DNA from: Actinokineospora bangkokensis
GTDB lineage: Bacteria; Actinomycetota; Actinomycetes; Mycobacteriales; Pseudonocardiaceae
Length of the DNA: 64,000 bases
Assembly: GCF_001940455.1 (NCBI RefSeq)
Contig: NZ_MKQR01000026.1
Location: 763,315 to 827,314 of the forward strand
Reading direction: 5' to 3'
Of the stretch, positions 48,854-57,569 are shown piece after piece; position 1 is the first letter of the stretch; the number at the start of each line of letters is the position of its first letter. A program made the position numbers and the translations under genes. The notes under the pieces are model-generated. The model worked only from the letters and a program-made list of their open reading frames with translations, was not told the DNA's origin and searched no databases.

Positions 48854-49543
48854 GTGATCGAGCAGCAGCACAGGCGCGGTGTGGTCAGCTTCGTCAACCG
48901 GGGCGGCCGGTTGACCGTGGGCCAGGAGCGGGTGTGGGCGCGCCGCTGGGCCGAGCTGGGCCGGGAGGTCGCCGACCTGCCCGAGGGGCCGCTGGACGCG
49001 ACCGCCTGGTTCGGCCGCGAGGCGCCGGTGCTGCTGGAGATCGGGTCGGGGATGGGCGAGACGACCGCGCAGCTGGCCGCGGCCGCCCCCGAGCTGAACT
49101 ACCTGGCCGTCGAGGTCTACCAGCCGGGCCTGGCGCAGCTGATGCTGCGCGCCGAGGCGATGGAGCTGGCGAACCTGCGGCTGCTGCGCGGCGACGCCGT
49201 GGTGCTGCTGCGCGAGCACATCGCCCCGGGCTCGCTGCACGGCGCGCGGGTGTACTTCCCGGACCCGTGGCCGAAGAAGAAGCACCACAAGCGGCGGCTC
49301 ATCCAGCCCGCGTTCGTGGCGCTGGTGGCGTCCCGGCTCGCGCCCGGGGGCGTGCTGCACTGCGCGACCGACATCGAGGACTACGCCGAGCAGATGCTGG
49401 CGGCGCTGTCCGGTGAGCCGCTGCTGCGCAACCTGCACGACGGGTGGGCGCCGCGGCCGCCGTGGCGGCCCCGGACGAAGTTCGAGGCCCGCGCCGACGC
49501 CGAGGGCCGGATCAGCCGCGACCTGCTGTTCGAGCGGGTCTGA
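48854..49543 (+). CDS. trmB: tRNA (guanine-N7-)-methyltransferase
   Basis: The 229-aa protein has the TrmB fold: SAM motif LLEIGSGMGE (60-69), the acidic VEVYQPG, and the family hallmark YFPDPWPKKKHHKRR (about 134-148) that binds tRNA, and a late TDIEDYAEQM. It methylates G46 in the tRNA variable loop. GTG 48854. Confidence 0.94.
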   Translation: MIEQQHRRGVVSFVNRGGRLTVGQERVWARRWAELGREVADLPEGPLDATAWFGREAPVLLEIGSGMGETTAQLAAAAPELNYLAVEVYQPGLAQLMLRAEAMELANLRLLRGDAVVLLREHIAPGSLHGARVYFPDPWPKKKHHKRRLIQPAFVALVASRLAPGGVLHCATDIEDYAEQMLAALSGEPLLRNLHDGWAPRPPWRPRTKFEARADAEGRISRDLLFERV

Positions 49544-49559
49544 GGTGACCTCGGGGTGA

Positions 49560-49587
49560 CGTTCGGTGAACACCTGATCACCGAACG
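49560..49587. terminator. hairpin terminator of trmB
   Basis: CGTTCGGTGA (49560-49569) pairs perfectly with TCACCGAACG (49578-49587), 17 bases after the trmB stop. Confidence 0.72.
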
Positions 49588-49676
49588 CGGATTAATCACT
49601 CGGCGTAGTTGATCTGCGGTTAAGTCCACCCGTTAGAGCACTCCAGTCCCCACACGTTCGGGCCGATAGTGGCTAC

Positions 49677-50699
49677 GTGACCGCTCTGCGCGACGACACC
49701 GCATCGCTCCCGGGGGAAGGCCGTGCCTCGCTGTTCCCGGTGGCGGAGCGGTTCCTGCGCCGGTTCCACGAGGCCAGGCCCAAGGCCGGGGACCTGGGCA
49801 CCCGGCTGGCCAAGGTCCGCGCGGAGATCGCGGCCACCGGCACCTACCGGCACACCCCCGCCGAGCTGGCCTACGGCGCCCGGGTCGCGCTGCGCGCCAG
49901 CGGCTGGTGCCCGGACGGCGTGCCCTGGCGCGGGCTGCTCGTGCGCGACCTGCGCGGGGTGCGCGACGCCGCGGACGTGGCCGCCGAGTGCGCCAGGCAC
50001 CTGCGGATGGCCACCGGCGGCGGCACCGTGCGCCCGCTGGTCAGCGTGTTCGCCCCGGACACCCCGTGGCGGCCCGGGCCGCGCATCCGCAACGACCAGC
50101 TGGTCCGCTACGCCGGGTACGCCGACGGCGGCACCGTCACCGGCGACCGGCGGCTGGTCGAGTTCACCACCCGCGTCGCCCGCCTGGGCTGGTACGGGCC
50201 CGCCGAGCGCGGCCGGTTCGACCTGCTGCCGCTGGTGGTCGAGACCGGGCACGAGGGCGTCACCGCGCACCCGGTGCCGCGCGCGGCGGTGCTGGAGGTG
50301 CCCATCGCCCACCCCGAGCACGCCTGGTTCGCCGGGATGGCGCTGCGCTGGCACGCCGTCCCGGTGATCAGCAACCTGCGCCTGCACATCGGCGGCATCG
50401 ACTACCCCGCCGCCCCCTTCAACGGCGTCTACCTGGCCCGCTCCATCGGCGAGGAGGCCTTCGCCGCCGACCGCGCCTACGGCCTGGCCCCGGTGGTGGC
50501 CCAGCGGCTGGGCCTGGACACCTCCAGCGACCGCACGCTGTGGCGGGAGCGGGTCGCGCACGAGTTCACCCGGGCCGTGGTGCACTCGTTCGACCGGGCC
50601 GGGGTCACCGTCCAGCACAGCCCCGAGGCCTACCTGCCCGCCGTGGAGCCCACCGGCGGGCCCGCGTTCCTGCGCCAGGCGCAGGCGCGGGTGCGCTGA
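49677..50699 (+). CDS. degenerate nitric oxide synthase oxygenase-like protein
   Basis: The 340-aa protein follows bacterial NOS oxygenase from end to end: GTYRHTPAELAYGARVALR (55-73), RIRNDQLVRYAGY (136-148), VEFTTRVARLGW, FDLLPLVVE, VLEVPIAHPEHAWF, ISNLRLHIGGIDYPAAPFNG (231-250), LGLDTSSDRTLWRERVAHE and AVVHSFDRAGV. The axial heme Cys is kept (C78), but its surroundings are not: RCIGR has become WCPDG and the stacking Trp is Leu 72. The Arg-binding Glu in the WYMGTEIG motif is Ser 256 (VYLARSIG), and the last ~35 residues with the pterin/dimer region are absent. It is probably a heme protein with altered or no NO-forming activity. GTG 49677. The amidohydrolase gene follows by 18 bases. Confidence 0.85.
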   Translation: MTALRDDTASLPGEGRASLFPVAERFLRRFHEARPKAGDLGTRLAKVRAEIAATGTYRHTPAELAYGARVALRASGWCPDGVPWRGLLVRDLRGVRDAADVAAECARHLRMATGGGTVRPLVSVFAPDTPWRPGPRIRNDQLVRYAGYADGGTVTGDRRLVEFTTRVARLGWYGPAERGRFDLLPLVVETGHEGVTAHPVPRAAVLEVPIAHPEHAWFAGMALRWHAVPVISNLRLHIGGIDYPAAPFNGVYLARSIGEEAFAADRAYGLAPVVAQRLGLDTSSDRTLWRERVAHEFTRAVVHSFDRAGVTVQHSPEAYLPAVEPTGGPAFLRQAQARVR

Positions 50700-50717
50700 G
50701 TGGCATCATCTGCGCGC

Positions 50718-52028
50718 ATGAGTCTGCGTCTGACCGCCCCCGTCGTCCTGCCCTGCGACCCCACCTGCTCCGTCCTGCGGGACGCCGTCGTCGACGTGGA
50801 CGACTCCGGCCGGATCACCCACGTCGGACCGCGCGCGGGTGCCCCCGAGCACACCGGCCCGGTCCGCGAGCTCACCGGCATCCTGCTGCCCGGCCTGGTC
50901 AACGCGCACGCGCACAGCCCGATGACGGTGCTGCGCGGGATGGGCGGCGACCTGCCGCTGGTGCGCTGGCTCCAGGAGATCATCTGGCCCGCCGAGGCCA
51001 CCATGGTGCCCCGCGACGTCTACGACGGCATGGTGCTCGGCTCGGTGGAGATGCTCCGCGCGGGCGTCACCACCAGCGCGGAGATGTACTTCCACGCCGA
51101 GGAGGTCGCCCGCGCGGTGCTCGACACCGGCGCCCGCGTGGTCATCGCCCCCGCGGTGATGGACGTCCCCGGCTTCGACTGGCGCGCGCAGCTGGCCGGG
51201 ATCAACGCCTGGATCGACGCCGACGGCGTGCTCTCCGGCCCCGGCGACCGCGTCGAGCTCGGCTACGGCCCGCACTCCGGCTACACCCTCACCCCGGAGG
51301 CGCTGGGCGAGGTCGCCGCCGAGTCCCGGGCGCGCGGGGCGCTGCTGCAGGTGCACGTGGCCGAGTCGCTGCCCGAGGACGTGGCCCAGCGCGAGTCGCA
51401 CGGGTCGGTGCCGCTGCTGCTGCGCAAGGCGGGCGTGTTCGGCGGCCGGGTGCTCACCGCGCACTCGGTGCACCTGTCGGACGAGGACATCGCCGTGTAC
51501 CAGGAGGCCGACGCCAGCATCGCCCACTGCCCCGGCTCCAACATGAAGCTGGCGTCCGGGGTGTTCCGGATGCGCGAGGTGCGCGAGGCGGGCCTGCGGC
51601 TGGGCCTGGGCACCGACGGCCCGGCCTCCAACGACGACCTGGACCTGTGGGAGGACCTGCGCCTGGCGGGCATGCTCGCCAGGGTCTCCACCCTCGACTC
51701 CACCGTGGTCAAGGCCGACGACCTGCTGCTGATGGCCACCCGCGGCGGCGCCGACGCCCTGCACCGCACCGACATCGGCGCCCTCGAACCCGGCCGCTGG
51801 GGCGACGTGGTCCACATCGCCGCCGACGACCCCGCCTTCGCCGCGGGCCTCGACGTCCCCGACGCCCAGGTCCTGTCCACCCTGGTCTGGGCAGCGGGCT
51901 CCCGCCGCGTCACCGACGTCTGGGTCGCCGGCGCCCAGGTCGTCGAGGCCGGCGAACCCACCCGCGTCGACCGCCACCGCGCCCAGGCCGCCGCGGGCGC
52001 GGTCACCGCCCGCCTCCTCGCCCGCTGA
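50718..52028 (+). CDS. amidohydrolase/deaminase (TRZ/ATZ family)
   Basis: The 436-aa protein has the metal-dependent amidohydrolase set: NAHAHSP (His-x-His), VHVAES and TAHSVHL (further His ligands) and GTDGPASNDD (catalytic Asp), with a beta-sandwich formed by both termini. The family deaminates or dechlorinates purines, triazines, S-adenosylhomocysteine or guanidino-type compounds. ATG 50718, 18 bases after the NOS-like gene, so the two likely form an operon, which hints that the NOS-like product and this hydrolase share a nitrogen-rich substrate. Confidence 0.9.
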   Translation: MSLRLTAPVVLPCDPTCSVLRDAVVDVDDSGRITHVGPRAGAPEHTGPVRELTGILLPGLVNAHAHSPMTVLRGMGGDLPLVRWLQEIIWPAEATMVPRDVYDGMVLGSVEMLRAGVTTSAEMYFHAEEVARAVLDTGARVVIAPAVMDVPGFDWRAQLAGINAWIDADGVLSGPGDRVELGYGPHSGYTLTPEALGEVAAESRARGALLQVHVAESLPEDVAQRESHGSVPLLLRKAGVFGGRVLTAHSVHLSDEDIAVYQEADASIAHCPGSNMKLASGVFRMREVREAGLRLGLGTDGPASNDDLDLWEDLRLAGMLARVSTLDSTVVKADDLLLMATRGGADALHRTDIGALEPGRWGDVVHIAADDPAFAAGLDVPDAQVLSTLVWAAGSRRVTDVWVAGAQVVEAGEPTRVDRHRAQAAAGAVTARLLAR

Positions 52029-52033
52029 GCACC

Positions 52034-52078
52034 GGCTCGCGCTCGACGGCCGGGGACCCCCGCCGTCGAGCGCGAGCC
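52034..52078. terminator. hairpin terminator after the amidohydrolase
   Basis: A perfect 17-bp stem (52034-52050 with 52062-52078) beginning GGCTCGCGCTCGACGGC. Confidence 0.85.
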
Positions 52079-52145
52079 GCCGCCCTCGCCCGGTGGACGG
52101 GCACGGGACCGCGCGGCCGAGTGGGTCCTGGGTAGGTTGGCGGGC

Positions 52146-52826
52146 ATGGCACGGCGAACTGGACTGGTCACCGGCGGCAGCCGCGGCATCGGCGCGGCGG
52201 TCGCCAGGGCCCTGGGGCAGGACTACTCGCTGCTGGTCGGCGGCCGGGACCCCGACGCGCTCGGGGCCGTGGTCGCCGACCTGCCCGACGCCCGCCCCTG
52301 GCCGGTCGACCTCACCAGCACCGCCGCCCTGGCCGAGGCCACCGCGGGCATCCACGAGCTCGACCTGCTGGTCCACTCCGCGGGCGCCGTCCGCATCGGC
52401 CCCCTCACCGAGGCCACCGGCGACGCCTGGCGCACCATCCTGGAGGTCAACGTCGTGGCGGTCGCGGAGCTGACCCGCCTGCTGCTGCCCGCCCTGCGCC
52501 GCGCCCGAGGCCACGTCGTGCTCGTCAACTCCGGCCAGGGCCGCACGGCCAGCCCCGGCTGGGGCCCCTACGCCGCCAGCAAGTTCGCCCTCCGCGCCTA
52601 CGCCGACGTCCTGCGCGCCGAGGAACCCACCCTGCGCGTCACCACCGTCTACCCCGGCCGCACCGCCACCGCCATGCAGCAAGCCGTCCGCCACGACGAG
52701 GGCGGCGACTACGAACCCGACAAGTACCTCACTCCCGACTCCGTCGCGCACGCCATCCGCGCCGCCGTCCTCGCGGGCCCCGACGCCCACCTCACCGAGG
52801 TCGTCGTCCGCCCCCACCAGCCCTGA
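52146..52826 (+). CDS. short-chain dehydrogenase/reductase
   Basis: The 226-aa SDR has TGGSRGIG (9-16), HSAGAV in place of NAG, and YAASKF with the catalytic Tyr and Lys. It is short for the family and ends soon after the last strand. ATG 52146 follows a terminator, so it is a separate unit. Substrate unknown. Confidence 0.88.
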   Translation: MARRTGLVTGGSRGIGAAVARALGQDYSLLVGGRDPDALGAVVADLPDARPWPVDLTSTAALAEATAGIHELDLLVHSAGAVRIGPLTEATGDAWRTILEVNVVAVAELTRLLLPALRRARGHVVLVNSGQGRTASPGWGPYAASKFALRAYADVLRAEEPTLRVTTVYPGRTATAMQQAVRHDEGGDYEPDKYLTPDSVAHAIRAAVLAGPDAHLTEVVVRPHQP

Positions 52827-52831
52827 GCGCA

Positions 52832-52869
52832 CCGGCGCCCGCCTGCTCGGGGGAGCGGGCGGGCGCCGG
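52832..52869. terminator. bidirectional terminator between SDR and phoX
   Basis: CCGGCGCCCGCC (52832-52843) pairs with GGCGGGCGCCGG (52858-52869), extended by GCTC/GAGC, between the convergent genes. Confidence 0.78.
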
Positions 52870-52882
52870 GGTGCGGGGTGGG

Positions 52883-54955
52883 TCAGCAGCCGATGTCGCG
52901 GCCGGGCTTCCAGACCTGCGCGACGGCGGGGCGGGGCTGGGCGGTGCCGCCGTCGGGCCAGTGGGCGAGGGGGTTGTCGGCGGAGGCGCCGTCGAGCTCG
53001 CCGGGGTGCTGGACGGAGACGAGGACGAAGTCGTCCTGGATGACCGGGCCGCAGGTCTCGGCGCCGACGGGGACGGTGAGGAACTGCTTGACCTGGCCGC
53101 GGCGGGGGCCCTCGGTGGGGACGGCGAAGAGGCCGTCGTTGGAGCCGAGGGCGTTGCCGTCGGTGGCGATCCACAGGTTGCCGTGCTTGTCGAAGGCGAC
53201 GTTGTCGGGGCAGCTGATGGGGCTGACCTGGGACTTGTCGTAGCCGCCGAAGTAGGTGTCGGCGGTGGCCGGGTCGCCGCAGACCAGGAGCAGGCGCCAG
53301 GTGAAGGTGGTGGCGGTGTGGTCGCCGCGGGCCTCCTCCCACTCCAGGACGTGCCCGTTGCGGTTGCCGACGCGCGGGTTGACCTCGGTCGCGCCCTCCT
53401 TGCCCGCCTTGCCGCGGTCGGAGTTGTTGGTCAGGGCGGCGTAGACGCGACCGGTGACCGGGTTGGGCTCGATGTCCTCGGGGCGGTCCATCTTGGTGGC
53501 GCCCGCCTTGTCGGCGGCGAGGCGGGTGAAGACGTAGACCTCCTCGGCGGTGAAGCCCTCGACGAAGGAGGTGGAGCCGGAGGCGAGCGGGATCCACTCG
53601 CCGGTGCCGTCGAACTGGCCGTCGGCGGGGAGCTTGCCGGTGCCGTCGACCTCCGCGGCCGGGCTGTCGCCGGTGAACCTGGCCACGTAGAGGGTGCCCT
53701 CGTGCAGCAGCTTCTTGTTCTCCTCGCGCGCCCGGCGCGACGAGCCCGGCTGGAAGCGGCCGCGGGAGACGAACTTGTAGATGTAGTCGAAGCGCTCGTC
53801 GTCGCCCATGTAGCAGACCACGCGGCCGTCGCGGGCGACCTGGATGGTGGCGCCCTCGTGCTTGAACCGGCCCAGGGCGGTGTGCTTGACCGGCTTGGCG
53901 TCGGGGTCCTGCGGGTCGATCTCGACGACCCAGCCGAACCGGTTGAACTCGTTGGGGTCCTTGGCCAGGTCGAAGCGCGGGTCCAGGCGCTCCCACTTGC
54001 GGGTGGAGGCGCCCGAGGGCAGGCCGTAGCGGCTGGTGCGCGCCTTGACCACCGGGTCGGTGATCTTGTCGCCGTTGGCGAAGTAGCCGTTGAAGTTCTC
54101 CTCGCCGGAGAGGATGGTGCCCCACGGGGTGACCCCGCCCGCGCAGTTGCCGAAGGTGCCGAAGACCGTGCGGCCGGTGCTGTCGGCGGCCGACTTCAGC
54201 AGCGCCGAGCCCGCCGCCGGGCCGGTGACCTCGAACTCGGTCCGCACGGTGATGCGGCGGTTGTAGCGGCGGTCGACCCTGGGCAGCAGCTTGCCGGTGC
54301 GCCGGTCGCGCTCGACCACGACGACGGAGAAGCCGTGCGCGGCCCAGCCGACGCGGATCTGCTCGTCGGTCGGGTTGGCGGCGCTGTAGCCCTTGAACAT
54401 GAACGACTCGGTCGTGTACTCGTGGTTGGAGCCCATGAGCCAGCGGTCGTGGCCGAAGGGCACCAGGCCGCAGAAGTCGTTGTTGTAGCCGAACTGCTTG
54501 GCCTGGCCCGCCGCGGTCTGGTTGTCGAAGTCGAACGCGGGGGCGCCGGGCAGCACCGGGTCGCCCCAGCGGATCACGACGCTCTGCTGGTAGCCCTCCG
54601 GGGTGACGATCCGGTCCTCGCGGTTGGGGGCGACGGCGGTGAAGTCCAGGCCCTTGGGCGCCGGGCCGCCGTGACCGGGACCGCCGTGACCGGGCTTGCC
54701 CCGGTCGGCGGCCGCGGTGCCCGCCAAGCCCGCCACGCCCGCGCCCGCCACGGCCAGCACCGCGCCCGCGCGCAGCATGCCCCGGCGGTTGACCACCGAC
54801 CGCACCACGTCGCCGAAGTACCCGTTGTCGGAGGTGTTGGGCGCCTCGTGCGCGCACGCGTTGGCGCAGCGGTAGGCGCAGGTGACCGCCGAGCGGCCCA
54901 ACGGGTGGTCGGGCGGCAGCAGCGGCAGGTCGATCCGGCCGTCGGTGGTGCTCAC
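52883..54955 (-). CDS. phoX: Tat-exported PhoX-family alkaline phosphatase
   Basis: The 690-aa protein carries a twin-arginine signal well inside the N-terminus ([24 protein letters not shown], about 56-79), so it is folded with metal before export. The DUF839/PhoX beta-propeller follows with NHEYTTES, TPWGTILSGEENFNGYF, GWVVEIDPQD and CYMGDDERFDYIYKFV, which hold acidic metal ligands. PhoX enzymes cleave phosphate monoesters outside the cell using calcium and iron. GTG 54955. A PHO box at 55022-55043 indicates induction by phosphate starvation. Confidence 0.9.
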   Translation of the reverse strand: MSTTDGRIDLPLLPPDHPLGRSAVTCAYRCANACAHEAPNTSDNGYFGDVVRSVVNRRGMLRAGAVLAVAGAGVAGLAGTAAADRGKPGHGGPGHGGPAPKGLDFTAVAPNREDRIVTPEGYQQSVVIRWGDPVLPGAPAFDFDNQTAAGQAKQFGYNNDFCGLVPFGHDRWLMGSNHEYTTESFMFKGYSAANPTDEQIRVGWAAHGFSVVVVERDRRTGKLLPRVDRRYNRRITVRTEFEVTGPAAGSALLKSAADSTGRTVFGTFGNCAGGVTPWGTILSGEENFNGYFANGDKITDPVVKARTSRYGLPSGASTRKWERLDPRFDLAKDPNEFNRFGWVVEIDPQDPDAKPVKHTALGRFKHEGATIQVARDGRVVCYMGDDERFDYIYKFVSRGRFQPGSSRRAREENKKLLHEGTLYVARFTGDSPAAEVDGTGKLPADGQFDGTGEWIPLASGSTSFVEGFTAEEVYVFTRLAADKAGATKMDRPEDIEPNPVTGRVYAALTNNSDRGKAGKEGATEVNPRVGNRNGHVLEWEEARGDHTATTFTWRLLLVCGDPATADTYFGGYDKSQVSPISCPDNVAFDKHGNLWIATDGNALGSNDGLFAVPTEGPRRGQVKQFLTVPVGAETCGPVIQDDFVLVSVQHPGELDGASADNPLAHWPDGGTAQPRPAVAQVWKPGRDIGC

Positions 54956-55021
54956 GGGGTTCTCCTCGCTCGTGGTGGGAACGCGCAGAACCTAGGAGGG
55001 CAAGGCGGGGCGCACCGGACA

Positions 55022-55043
55022 TCGGGGTGAACTGCGGGCGAAC
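55022..55043 (-). promoter_or_regulatory. PHO box upstream of phoX
   Basis: On the minus strand two 11-bp direct repeats follow each other: GTTCGCCCGCA then GTTCACCCCGA, matching the GTTCACC-type repeat bound by actinomycete PhoP. It is 67 bases upstream of the phoX start. Confidence 0.72.
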
Positions 55044-55110
55044 TTCCCCGCCCCCGGACGCCGGGAGGGCGGCCCGCCACCGGCGTGCCGCCCTCCCCGG
55101 GAACCGCGCG

Positions 55111-56202
55111 TCAGCGCTCCACGTCGCCGCGGATGAACGCCTCGACGGCCTCGAACGCCGCGTCGTCGGAGTACTGCTCCGGCGGCGACTTCATGAAGTA
55201 GCTGGACGCGGACAGGATCGGGCCGCCGATCCCGCGGTCCTTGGCGATCTTGGCAGCGCGCACCGCGTCGATGATGACGCCCGCGGAGTTGGGCGAGTCC
55301 CAGACCTCCAGCTTGTACTCCAGGTTCAGCGGGGTGTCGCCGAAGGACTTGCCCTCCAGGCGCACGTAGGCCCACTTGCGGTCGTCGAGCCACGGCACGT
55401 GGTCCGACGGGCCGATGTGCACGTCGGCCTTGGCCATCTCGTGCGGGATCTGGGAGGTCACCGACTGCGTCTTGGAGATCTTCTTCGACTGCAGGCGCTT
55501 GCGCTCCAGCATGTTCATGAAGTCCATGTTGCCGCCGAAGTTGAGCTGGTAGGTGCGCTGGAGCTCCACCCCGCGGTCCTCGAACAGCTTGGCCATGACC
55601 CGGTGGGTGATGGTCGCGCCGACCTGGGACTTGATGTCGTCGCCGACGATCGGCACGCCCGCCTCGGTGAACTTCGCCGCCCACTCGGGGTCGGAGGCGA
55701 TGAACACCGGCAGCGCGTTGACGAAGGCGACCCTGGCGTCGATGGCGGCCTGGGCGTAGAACCGGTCGGCGTCCTCCGAGCCCACCGGCAGGTACGACAC
55801 CAGGACGTCGACCTCGGCCTCGCGCAGCGCCGCCACCACGTCGACCGGCTCGTCGTCGGACTCCTCGATCATCTCCCGGTAGTACTCGCCGAGGCCGTCG
55901 AAGGTGTGCCCGCGCTGCACGGTGACGCCGGTCGGCGGCACGTCGCAGATCTTGATCGTGTTGTTCTCGCTGGCCACGATGGCCTCGGACAGGTCCCTGC
56001 CGACCTTCTTGGCGTCGACGTCGAACGCGGCGACGAACTCCACGTCACCGACGTGGTACTCGCCGAACTGGACGTGCATCAGGCCCGGGACCCGGGAGGA
56101 CGGGTCCGCGTCGCGGTAGTAGTGCACACCCTGCACCAGCGACGCGGCGCAGTTGCCGACGCCGACGATGGCCACCCGCACCTTCCGGCGGTTCTCGCCC
56201 AT
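55111..56202 (-). CDS. ino1: inositol-3-phosphate synthase
   Basis: The 363-aa protein has the NAD-binding start [18 protein letters not shown] (8-25), [17 protein letters not shown], the [11 protein letters not shown] loop and the KSKK-type lysines in SKKISKTQ. It turns glucose-6-phosphate into inositol-3-phosphate, needed for mycothiol and phosphatidylinositol. ATG 56202 behind aaggag. The padR gene lies upstream on the same strand, an order also found in mycobacteria (Rv0046c-Rv0047c). Confidence 0.95.
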   Translation of the reverse strand: MGENRRKVRVAIVGVGNCAASLVQGVHYYRDADPSSRVPGLMHVQFGEYHVGDVEFVAAFDVDAKKVGRDLSEAIVASENNTIKICDVPPTGVTVQRGHTFDGLGEYYREMIEESDDEPVDVVAALREAEVDVLVSYLPVGSEDADRFYAQAAIDARVAFVNALPVFIASDPEWAAKFTEAGVPIVGDDIKSQVGATITHRVMAKLFEDRGVELQRTYQLNFGGNMDFMNMLERKRLQSKKISKTQSVTSQIPHEMAKADVHIGPSDHVPWLDDRKWAYVRLEGKSFGDTPLNLEYKLEVWDSPNSAGVIIDAVRAAKIAKDRGIGGPILSASSYFMKSPPEQYSDDAAFEAVEAFIRGDVER

Positions 56203-56282
56203 GCCGGTTCTCCTTCTCGTTTCCAAGCCGCGGCTTCGCACGCGGGACGCGTCACAGGCCCCATCGCCTGCCGGGGGGTTGC

Positions 56283-56819
56283 TCACTGCGAGCGCTGCTC
56301 GCGCTGCTCGTGCGCGATCAGCTCGTTCAACCAGCGGACCTCGCGCTCGCTGGTCTCCAGTCCCAACCGGTGCAGTTCGCGGGTGTAGCGGTCGATCTGC
56401 TCGCCCGCCCTGGCCATCGAGCTGCGCAGGCCCTCCCTGCGCTCCTCGACCCGCCGCCGCCTGCCCTCGAGGATGCGCATGCGCACCTCCGCCGGGGTCT
56501 TCGAGAAGAAGGCCATGTGGACGTTGAAGCCCTCGTCGTCCCAGCTCTGCGGCCCGGCGTCGCCGAGCAGCTCCGCGAAGCGCTCCTTGCCCTCCGCGGT
56601 GAGCTTGTAGACGCGCTTGGCCCGCCTGCCCCACGCCTTCTCGTTACCCGGGCTCTCCTCGACTATGCACCCGGCCTTGAGCAGCCTGCGCAGCGTCGGG
56701 TACAGCGAGCCGTAGGAGAACGCGCGCAGCGTGCCGAGCAGGTCGTGCAACCGCTTGCGCAGTTCGTAGCCGTGCATCGGCGCCTCGTGGAGCAGCCCGA
56801 GGATCGCGAACTCGAGCAC
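56283..56819 (-). CDS. PadR family transcriptional regulator
   Basis: The 178-aa protein has the PadR winged helix ([47 protein letters not shown]) and a C-terminal dimerising helix (PadR C-terminal type). It precedes ino1 by 80 bases and probably controls it or itself. ATG/GTG 56819. Confidence 0.92.
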   Translation of the reverse strand: MLEFAILGLLHEAPMHGYELRKRLHDLLGTLRAFSYGSLYPTLRRLLKAGCIVEESPGNEKAWGRRAKRVYKLTAEGKERFAELLGDAGPQSWDDEGFNVHMAFFSKTPAEVRMRILEGRRRRVEERREGLRSSMARAGEQIDRYTRELHRLGLETSEREVRWLNELIAHEQREQRSQ

Positions 56820-56865
56820 GGGCCCACCCCCCGATCACGGCACCGGTCGATGTACTGGACGACTA

Positions 56866-56878
56866 TATCGTGCCGATA
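56866..56878. promoter_or_regulatory. palindrome, probable PadR operator
   Basis: TATCG-TGC-CGATA, in an AT-rich spot 47 bases before the padR start. PadR proteins often bind such ATGTAT/ATACAT-like dyads. An exact DnaA box TGTGGACAA follows at 56888-56896. Confidence 0.55.
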
Positions 56879-57091
56879 CATCACCGCTGTGGACAACTCG
56901 TGGCCGTGTGTCCATCGACACGTGAACACCGCAGGTGGGAGCGGGTATACCGCCGGGTTCTGGGTTCCGGGCGCTTCCCCCGGTCAGCGGCCCCTCCGCG
57001 GGGGTGCGCATCACGAATGTGACCCACCGTGCATGTCGCCTGGCCCGATCGGCCCATCGCCGTGGTATCGGCCCCCAGTACCCTGTCTTGC

Positions 57092-57490
57092 GTGCGAACG
57101 CAGCGGCAGGTGGTCGACTACGCGTTGCAGCGCCGGTCGCTGCTCGCGGAGGTCCACTCCGGGCGCGTCGGGACCAACGAGGTCTGCGACGCGAACCCGT
57201 ACCTGCTGCGCGCCGCGAAGTTCCACGGGCAGCCCACCGGGGTGACCTGCCCGGTCTGCCGCCGCGAGCAGCTCACCCACGTGAGCTGGGTCTTCGGCGA
57301 CGAGCTCAAGCACGCCTCCGGCTCCGCCCGCGCGGCGGAGGAGCTGGAGCGGATGGCGGGGGCGTTCGCGGAGTTCAGCGTCCACGTGGTCGAGGTCTGC
57401 CGGACGTGCTCGTGGAACCACCTGGTGCAGTCGTACGTGCTCGGCACGGGCGGCGCGCGCCCCACCCGCAGGCGATCGGCGGCCGAGTGA
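57092..57490 (+). CDS. DUF5318 protein (Rv0049-like)
   Basis: A 132-aa protein with two CxxC pairs (CPVC and CRTC) that form a zinc ribbon-like unit, preceded by VVDYALQRRSLLAEVHSGRVG. The same gene lies before ponA1 in mycobacteria. GTG 57092 gives the conserved N-terminus; the upstream frame is not conserved. Function unknown; a link to cell wall synthesis is inferred from the neighbour. Confidence 0.85.
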   Translation: MRTQRQVVDYALQRRSLLAEVHSGRVGTNEVCDANPYLLRAAKFHGQPTGVTCPVCRREQLTHVSWVFGDELKHASGSARAAEELERMAGAFAEFSVHVVEVCRTCSWNHLVQSYVLGTGGARPTRRRSAAE

Positions 57491-57569
57491 GACCGGCAGG
57501 CACGAGATCGACCAGCACGACCACCGAACGGCGTCCTCGCAGCTCGACGCCGGTCTGGGAGGCCCCGCA

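Noticed and set aside
49543-49570. PHO box after trmB (GGTGAC units at 11 and 10 bp)
   Set aside because: Spacing is irregular and the sequence is part of the perfect trmB terminator hairpin.
49677-50699. Functional nitric oxide synthase
   Set aside because: Substrate Glu, stacking Trp and pterin region are absent, so the plain NOS name would mislead.
50706-55022. 1438-codon minus-strand frame
   Set aside because: Antisense shadow of the amidohydrolase and an out-of-frame shadow of phoX; no domain is recognisable.
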